Positions 42,401-51,400 of a stretch of DNA of 64,000 nucleotides are shown here, piece after piece. Made by a program: the position numbers and the translations under genes. How positions within the stretch are numbered: position 1 is the stretch's first letter; each line of letters opens with the position of its first letter. The DNA lies in NCBI RefSeq assembly GCF_030816715.1, contig NZ_JAUSYH010000001.1:7936001-8000000 (forward strand), in the 5' to 3' direction. This stretch comes from Streptomyces achromogenes. GTDB lineage: Bacteria; Actinomycetota; Actinomycetes; Streptomycetales; Streptomycetaceae. The notes under the pieces were generated by a model. That model was not told the DNA's origin. It did not search any database and saw nothing but the letters and a program-made list of their open reading frames with translations.

Positions 42401-45400
42401 GATCATCAAGATGGTGCAGGCCATACGGCACGCCACCCTGCCGAAGTCCCTGCACGCCGAGGAGATCTCCCCGATCGTCGACTGGTCGGCAGGACAGGTC
42501 GAGGTCCTCGCGCACACCCGCCCCTGGGAAAGCGACGGCCGGCCTCGCCGGGCCGGCGTCTCCTCCTTCGGCGTCAGCGGCACCAACGCCCACATCATCC
42601 TCGAGGAGCCCGAGTCGCCGCTCGCCGCGGAGGAGCCGGCACCGCTCGTCGCCGACCCGCCCCGCACCGTCGTGCCGTGGCTGCTGTCCGCACGCTCGGA
42701 CAACGCGCTGCGCGCCCAGGCCGAGCAGCTGCTGACCCATCTGGAGAGCGTGGACGGCGATCCCGTCGACATCGCGCACTCCCTCCTGACCGGCCGTGCC
42801 GCGCTGGAGCAGCGTGCGGCCGTCGTCGGCGCCGACCGCGACAGCCTCGTCGCCTCACTGCGCGCTCTGGCCGCCGGAACGTCCGGCACCGCCGTCGCGC
42901 GGGGCGCCACCCGGCGTATCGGCGACACCGTTGACCCGGTGTTCGTGTTTCCGGGGCAGGGTGCGCAGTGGGTGGGGATGGCGGTGGAGTTGTTGGATGT
43001 GTCGCCGGTGTTCGCTGCGCGGTTTGGTGAGTGTGGGGTGGCGTTGGAGGGGTTGGTGGAGTGGTCGTTGGTGGATGTGGTGCGGGGGGTGGGGGGTGCG
43101 CCTGGGTTGGATCGGGTGGATGTGGTGCAGCCGGTGTTGTGGGCGGTGATGGTGTCGTTGGCTGCGTTGTGGGAGTCGTTCGGTGTGCGGCCGGCTGCGG
43201 TGGTGGGTCATTCGCAGGGGGAGATTGCTGCTGCGGTGGTGGCGGGTGCGTTGTCGTTGGTGGATGGTGCGCGGGTGGTGGTGTTGCGGTCGCGGGCGAT
43301 TGTGGCGTTGGCGGGTGGTGGGGGGATGGTGTCGGTGGCTCTTCCTGCTGAGGATGTGGGTGAGTTGGTGGGGCGTTGGGGTGGTCGGGTGTCGGTGGCG
43401 GCGGTGAATGGTCCGTCGTCGACGGTGGTGTCGGGTGATGTGGGGGCGTTGGAGGAGTTGGTGGAGTTTGCTGAGGGGTCGGGGGTGAGGGTGCGGCGTA
43501 TTGATGTGGATTATGCGTCGCATTCGGCTCATGTGGAGGCGTTGGAGGAGGAGTTGGCGGGGTCGTTGGGTTCGGTTGTGGCGTTGGTGCCGTCGGTGCC
43601 GTTTTTGTCGACGGTGTCGGGTGAGTGGGTTGAGGGTGCGGTGTTGGATGGGGGGTATTGGTTCCGGAATTTGCGGCAGACGGTGTTGTTGGAGCCGGTG
43701 GTGCGGCGTTTGGTGGGGGAGGGGTTTGGGGCGTTTTTGGAGATGAGTCCGCATCCGGTGTTGACGGTGCCGATCGGTGAGACGGTCGAGGCTGTGGGTT
43801 CGGATGCGGTGGTGGTGGGTTCGTTGCGTCGGGGTGAGGGTGGTCTGGGGCGGTTCTATCTGTCGTTGGGTGAGGCGTGGGCGGGGGGTGTCGGGGTTGA
43901 TTGGGGGCCGGTGTTTGCGGGGTTGTCGCCGTGTCGGGTGGAGTTGCCGACGTATGCGTTCCAGCGCAGCCGTTACTGGCTGGAGCCGACCGCCCCGCAG
44001 ACCGCTGCCGACACCGGGACGTCCGGCGGGGTGAACCTTCCCGACGACGGGTTCTGGGCCAGCGTGGACAACCACGATCTCGATTCCCTGGCCGACAGCC
44101 TCGGACTCGATGACGTGCGCTCACTCGCCGAGGTGGTGCCCGCCCTGTCGTCCTGGCGGCGAGACCGGCTCAACCACTCCACTCTCGACGGCTGGCGATA
44201 CCGGGTCGCCTGGCGGCCCCGCACCGAACAGCCCGCACGCACCCACGAGCTGGTGAACACGTGGCTGCTCGTCGTACCGGCCGGATACGAGGACGACCCC
44301 CTCGTCAGGGATGTGCGCGCCGCGATCGGCGACAGGCCGGCCGGGGCCCGCGTCCTCGTCGTGGGAGGCCCGGACGCCGAACGTGACCGCATGGCCGACC
44401 TCCTGCGCGCCCTGGCCGACGGCGTCGAGGTCGGTGGCGTGCTGTCGCTGCTCGCGCTGGACGAGTCCCCCTGGTCGGCCGAGGGCGTGCTGCCCACCGG
44501 CCTGGTCCTGACCACGACTCTGCTTCAGGTGCTCGGGGACGTCCGCCTGGACGCCCCGGTGTGGTGTGCCACGCGCGGCGCTGTCTCCGTGCGCCGCAGC
44601 GACCGGCTGACCAGCCCTCTGCAGGCGATGACCTGGGGTCTCGGCCGCATCGCCGCCCTGGAGTACCCGCAGCGCTGGGGCGGGCTCGTCGACCTGCCCG
44701 GCACGCTCGACGACCGTGCGGCGCGCCGGCTGATCGGCGCGTTGTCCGGGACGCTCGAAGAGGACCACCTCGCGGTGCGCGCTTCCGGACTCTTCGCCCG
44801 GCGGCTGGTGCGCGCCGGTGACGGGCCGCGGCCGGAGGGCAGTTGGCAGCCGTCCGGCACCGTCCTGGTGACAGGCGGCACGGGCGGGCTCGGCCGGCAC
44901 GTCGCCCGCTGGCTCGCACGCGGTGGCGCCGAACACCTCGTGCTCGCCTCCCGGCGCGGCCCCGACGCGCCGGGCGCCGGCGAACTCGTGGCCGAGCTCG
45001 CCGAGTCGGGCACCCCGGCAACCGTCGTCGCCTGCGACGTCGCCGACGCCGACGCGGTGCGGCGCCTCGTCGACGACCTGCCCGGCGGCGGCACCCTCAC
45101 GGCAGTGGTGCACACCGCCGGCATCATCGACGACGGCCTCATCGACGCGCTCACCCCGCAGCGCGCCCATGACGTCCTGCGACCCAAGGCCGACGCGGCG
45201 CTCGCCCTCGACGCCGCCACCCGCCATCTCGACCTCGACGCGTTCGTGCTGTTCTCGTCGATGGCAGGCACCCTCGGTGGTCCCGGACAGGGCAGCTACG
45301 CCGCGGCCAACGCCTTCCTCGACGCCCTGGCCGCCGGCCGCAGGGCGGAGGGACTGCCCGCCACCTCCATCGGTTGGGGAACCTGGGCGGGCGGCGGCAT

Positions 45401-48400
45401 GGTCGGGGAGGAGGTCGCCGAGCGGCTGCGCCGCGACGGCGTACCCCCGATGGACCCCGAACTCGCCATCGCCTCCCTGCAGAAGGCGCTGGAGCAGGAC
45501 GAGGAGTTCCTGATCGTCGCCGACGTCGACTGGAAGCTGATCACCGCCCGCGCGTTCGCCGCGCTGCGCGAGCTCCCCGAGGCCCGGGCGCCGCTCTCCA
45601 CGGAGAGCGGCGAGAAGAAGGCCGACTCCGTCGACGGACCGCCGCTCGTCCAGCGCCTCGCGGGGCTGGCCCCGGCGGAGCGCCGTGCCGCGCTGGTCAC
45701 CGAGGTCCGCGCCCAGGCCTCCGCCGTTCTCGGCCACGCCGATCCCGGCGCGGTCCCCGACGGGCGTGCCTTCCGGGACGTCGGCTTCGACTCGCTCACC
45801 GCCGTCGAACTGCGCAACCGGTTCGCGGAGGCCACCGGGCTGCGTCTGCCGGTCACGCTCGCCTTCGACCACCCCTCCGCAGGAGACCTCGCCGCCTACC
45901 TGGACGGAGAACTGTTCGGTACGGGGGCGGCCGCCGAGCCGCTGCCCGAACTGCCGACGGCGGCCGTCGACGACGACCCGGTCGTCATCGTCGGCATGAG
46001 CTGCCGCTTCCCCGGCGGTGTCGTCTCACCCGAGGATCTGTGGCAACTGGTCGCCGACGGCACCGACGCCATCACACCGTTCCCCGCCGACCGCGGCTGG
46101 GACGTCGAGAACCTCTACGATCCCGACCCCGACCGCATCGGCCACTCGTACGCCCGGCACGGCGGCTTCCTGCACGACGCCGACCGCTTCGACCCCGCGT
46201 TCTTCGGGATCGCCCCCCGCGAGGCCGTGGCCATCGACCCGCAGCACCGGCTGCTGCTGGAGACGTCCTGGGAGGCGTTCGAACGCGCCGGGATCGATCC
46301 GGACCGCATCCGCGGCGCCCGCGCGGGCGTCTTCGTCGGATCCAACTACAACGACTACGGCAGCCGTGCCCGCAAGGCCCCCGAGGAGCTGGAGGGCTAC
46401 CTGGCCACCGGCAGCGCCGGCAGCGTCGCCTCGGGACGCATCGCCTACACCTTCGGTCTGGAAGGACCGGCCGTCACCGTCGACACCGCCTGCTCGTCCT
46501 CCCTGGTCGCCCTGCACCTGGCGGTGCAGGCCCTGCGGTCCGGGGAGTGCGAACTCGCCCTGGCCGGCGGTGTCACCGTGATCTCCACCCCGGACACCTT
46601 CGTCGAGTTCAGCAGGCAGCGTGCGCTGTCGCCGGACGGCCGCTGCAAGCCGTTCGCCGCCGAGGCCGACGGCGCGGGCTGGGCCGAGGGCGTCGGCCTG
46701 CTCCTGCTGGAGCGCCTGTCGGACGCCCGCCGCAACGGCCACCCCGTGCTCGCCACCGTCGCCGGCACCGCCGTCAACCAGGACGGCGCCTCCAACGGAC
46801 TCACCGCACCCAGCGGACCCGCCCAGCAGAGGGTCATCCGACAGGCGCTGGCCTCCGCCGGCCTCTCCCCGCTGGACGTCGACGCCGTCGAGGCGCACGG
46901 CACCGGAACCACCCTCGGCGACCCCATCGAGGCGCAGGCGCTGCTGGCCGTCTACGGTCAGGACCGGCCTGCGGAGCGGCCGCTGTGGCTCGGGGCGCTG
47001 AAGTCCAACATCGGCCACACACAGGCCGCTTCCGGCGTCGCCGGCATCATCAAGATGGTGATGGCGATGCGTCACCGCGTCCTGCCGCGCACCCTGCACG
47101 CCGAGCGGCCGTCCCCGCACATCGACTGGTCGTCCGGCGCCGTGCGCCTGCTGCGGGAGGCGCGCGACTGGGCCCCCGGTGACACCCCGCGTCGCGCGGG
47201 TGTCTCCTCGTTCGGCGTCTCCGGCACCAACGCACACGTGATCATCCAAGAACCCGAGACATCCGCCCCGGTGGAGGCCCGTCCGGCCGACGGCTCCTGC
47301 CGCACCCTGCCGTGGCTGCTGTCGGCCCGTGGCGACGCCGCCCTGCGCGCCCAGGCCCGCCGTCTCCTCGCCCACATCGCCGCCCGCCCGGACAGCGCTC
47401 CGGCCGACCTGGCGCTCTCCCTGGCCACCACACGCGCCCACCACGACGTCCGCGCGGCCGTCACCACCGGCGACACCGCCGCACTCACCGACGCGCTCAC
47501 CTCTCTCGCCGAGGGCCGGGAGCACCCGCTGCTCGCCACCGGCCGGGCCCGCGGGGGCAAGGTGGCCTTCCTCTTCTCCGGACAGGGCAGTCAGCAGGCT
47601 GCCACCGGACGGGTCCTGTACGAGCGGTACGAGACCTTCGCCGACGCCCTCGACGAGGCCTGCGCCCACCTCGACGCCGAACTCGAACTGCCCCTGCGCG
47701 ACGTCCTGTTCGCCGAACCGGGCAGTCCCGAGGCGGCGTTCCTGGACCGCACCGCCTACACCCAGGCCGGACTCTTCGCCGTCCAGGTCGCCCTGTACCG
47801 CCTGCTGGAGAGCCTGGGCGTACGGCCCGACGCGGTGCTCGGACACTCGGTCGGCGAGATCGCCGCAGCCCACATCGCGGGGGTACTCACCCTGGAGGAC
47901 GCGTGCCGGCTCGTCGCCGTGCGCGGAAAACTCATGGGGAACCTGCCGACGGACGGCGTCATGATCTCCGTACAGGCCGGTGAGCAGGAGGTGACACCGC
48001 TGCTCGCCGCCCACGAGGGCCGGGTGTCCGTCGCGGCGGTCAACAGCCCGCTCGCCACCGTCCTGTCCGGCGACGAGGAAGCCGTCACCGCGGTGGCGGC
48101 CGAACTGGCCGACCGGGGCCGCAAGACACACCGTCTGCAGGTCGGTCACGCATTCCACTCCCACCACATGAACGACATGCTCGACGCGTTCGCCGCACAC
48201 ACGGCGCTCCTCGACCACTCCGCCCCCGCCCTGCCGGTGGTCTCCACGGTCACCGGACGCCCCGTCACCGCCGACGAGCCGATGGACGGCACCTACTGGG
48301 TCTGCCAGGTGCGCGAGGCCGTCCGCTTCCGCGAGGGCATGCGCACACTGGAGGAACAGGGCGTCACCACCTACGTCGAGATCGGCCCGGGCGGCGTGCT

Positions 48401-51400
48401 GACCGCGCTCGCCGGAGACTGCCTCGACGGCGTCGCCACCCTCGTGCCGACGCTGCGGCGCGACGCCGAAGAAGACGCCTCGCTGACCACCGCCCTCGCC
48501 CGGCTGCACACCCACGGCCACCGCGTGGACTGGGACAGCTGGTTCACCCCCTCCGGAGCCGTCCGCACCGACCTGCCCACCTACCCCTTCCAGCGGCGCC
48601 GGTACTGGCTCGAGGCGACCGGCTCCGACAGCACCCGCACGGACCTGGACCCCGTACGCCACCAGCTGCTCACCGCCGCCGTCGCCCTCGCCGACAGCTC
48701 CGGCGTCGTGCTGACGGGAACCGTCTCTGTCAACGACCGGCCCTGGCTCGCCGACCACGCCCTGGACGGCCGCATCCTCTTCCCCGGCACCGCGTTCCTC
48801 GACCTCGCCATGGAGGCGTGCGCGCACGTCGGGGCCCCCCGGATCGGCGACCTCACCCTCCAGACGCCGCTCGTGCTCCCGGAGAACGGCACCGTCCAGC
48901 TCCAGGTGTCCGTCTCGGCACCCGACGGCAACGGCGACCGCGCCCTCTCGGTGCACTCCCGACCCGCCCCCGGCGCCTCCTGGACGCGGCACGCCGACGG
49001 CACCCTCACCGACACGCCGTCGGCCGTCGCTCCCGCACCTCTGCCGGCCGCCTGGCCGCCGGCGACCGCCACCCCGGTGGACGTCAGCGGCCTGTACGAC
49101 CGCATCGCCGCCGCCGGCTTCGCCTACGGCCCCGCCTTCCGCGGGCTGCGCGCGGCCTGGCGCGACGGCGACGACGTGTACGCCGAGATCGCCCCGGAGG
49201 AGGGCGAACACCTGCAGGGCGCCGACCGGTTCCGCGTCCACCCCGCCCTGCTGGACGCCGCCCTGCACACGGTGGCCCTGACCCCCGCCGCGGGCACCGG
49301 CAGCGTCCTGCCGTTCACCTTCTCCGACGTCGTCCCGCACTCCGCCGGCGCCACCGCGCTGCGCGTGCGACTCACCCCCGTCGGCGAGCACACCTACCGG
49401 GTGGGCCTCCTCGACGGCGAGGGACGCCGGGTCGCCGACATCGACGGGCTCACCCTGCGCCCCGTGGACACCAGCGCCCTGCCGTCCGCTCCGGGGCGCG
49501 GCGCACTGCACCGGATCCGCTGGACGCCCGCCGCCATCGACACGGCGCCCGTCGCCACGCCGCATCTCGTCGGCAGCGTGCTGCCGCCCGACACACCGGC
49601 GTTCGGCGCCGCCGTACGGCACCCGGACCCCGCCGCGCTGTACGCCGCCACCGGCGCAGCCGTGCCCGCGACGGTCCTGGCGGCGATACCCGACACCCGG
49701 TCCGACGCGGACGCCGACGTCACCGCCGCCACGCGACGTGCCACCACCCACGCGCTGAGCCTGCTCACCGGCTGGCTGGCGCAGGACGGCCTGGCCGCCT
49801 CCCGGCTGGTGGTGCTGACCCGGCACGCCGTCACCACCGGATCCGGGGACGCGCCCCGTACCGATCCGGCCCAGGCGGCCGTCTGGGGCCTGGTCCGTGC
49901 GGCGCGCGCCGAGAACCCGGGCCGCTTCGCCCTGATCGACCACGACGGCAGTGCCGCCTCCCTGGCACGGCTGCCGGCCGTGCTGGCCTCGGACGAGAGC
50001 GAGATCGCCCTGCGCGAGGGCACCGCGCTCACACCCCGGCTCACCCAGGCGGCGCCGCCCGCCGAGACGGCGGACGGCGCATTCGCCGACGGCACCGTCC
50101 TGGTCACCGGGGCCGGCGGCATCCTGGGACGGGAGATCGCCCGCCACCTGGTCTCCGCCCACGGCGTGCGCTCCCTGGTGCTGGCCGGACGGCGCGGCCC
50201 GGCGGCCGAGGGCATGACCGAACTCCACGAGGAGCTCAGCGGCCACGGGGCCCACGTCACCGTCGCGGCCTGCGACGTCGCCGATCGCGACGCCCTGACC
50301 GCCCTGCTCGGTGACATCCCCGCCGACCGGCCGCTCCGCGCCGTCGTCCACACCGCGGGCGTCCTCGACGACGGCATCGTGCAGTCGCTCACTCCCGAGC
50401 GCGTCGACACGGTGCTGCGGGCCAAGGCCGACGCGACCGTCCTGCTGGAGGAACTCACCCGCGACACCGGTGCCGCGCTCGTTCTGTTCTCCTCGATCGC
50501 CGGAACCCTCGGCGGCGTGGGTCAGGGCAACTATTCGGCCGCCAACGCCTTCCTCGACGCCTTCGCTGCCCGCCGCGCCGCCGGCGGACGCCGCGTCCAG
50601 TCCCTCGCCTGGGGTCTGTGGGCCGAACGCAGCGGCATGACCGGCAAGCTCGGCGAAGCGGACATGCGCCGCATCGCCCGCAGCGGACTGCGGCCCATGG
50701 AGACCACCCACGCGCTCGCCCTGCTCGACGCGGCGCTGCGCTCCCGGGATCCGTACCACGCGCCCGTCGACCTCGACCCGGCCGGGCTACGCGCCTTTGA
50801 CGGTTCGGTCCCGGACCTGGTGCGCGACCTCGTCCCGGCTCGCCCCCGGCACCGGGCCGCACCGGCCACCGCCGCGTCGGCGGCGCCCGCGGAGGGCGAG
50901 CTGCGCACCCGCCTCGCCGGGCTCGCCCCGGATGCCCGGCACGCCGTCGTCCTGGACGCCGTACTCGCTCAGGCGGCCCTGGTCATCGGGCACGAGGGCC
51001 CCGACTCCATCGACCCGGAAGGAGGGTTCCTGGACAGCGGGTTCAACTCGTTGACCGCCGTCGAACTGCGCAACCGCATCGGCGCCCTCGCAGGAGCACG
51101 ACTGCCCGCGACCCTCATGTTCGACTACCCGACGCCGGAACGGCTCGCCGCGCACCTCCTGGAACGCCTCACCCACGAGGCGCAGCCGGCCACCTCCCCG
51201 GTCCTCGACCGTCTCGACGCCCTGGAAGCCCAGTTCACCGCGTCGGTCCTGGACAGCGCCGTCCAGGAGCGGCTGCGCAGCAGGCTCAGCGGACTGCTGG
51301 CCCGGCTCGACGACGACGCGGCCGCCGGGACCGCCGTCGGTCCCGTGCCGTCGGCGCCGGGGCAGGCCGCCGACGAGGTCTCCGACGACGAACTGCGCGC

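Noticed and set aside
28447..43983. AT repeats considered as a transposon or integrated element
   Set aside because: No terminal repeats, target duplications or transposase; the tracts remain in frame and encode intact AT domains.
43985..44860. Possible hidden dehydratase between AT4 and KR4
   Set aside because: The span fits only the KR dimerisation element and structural subdomain, and no HxxxGxxxxP motif is present.
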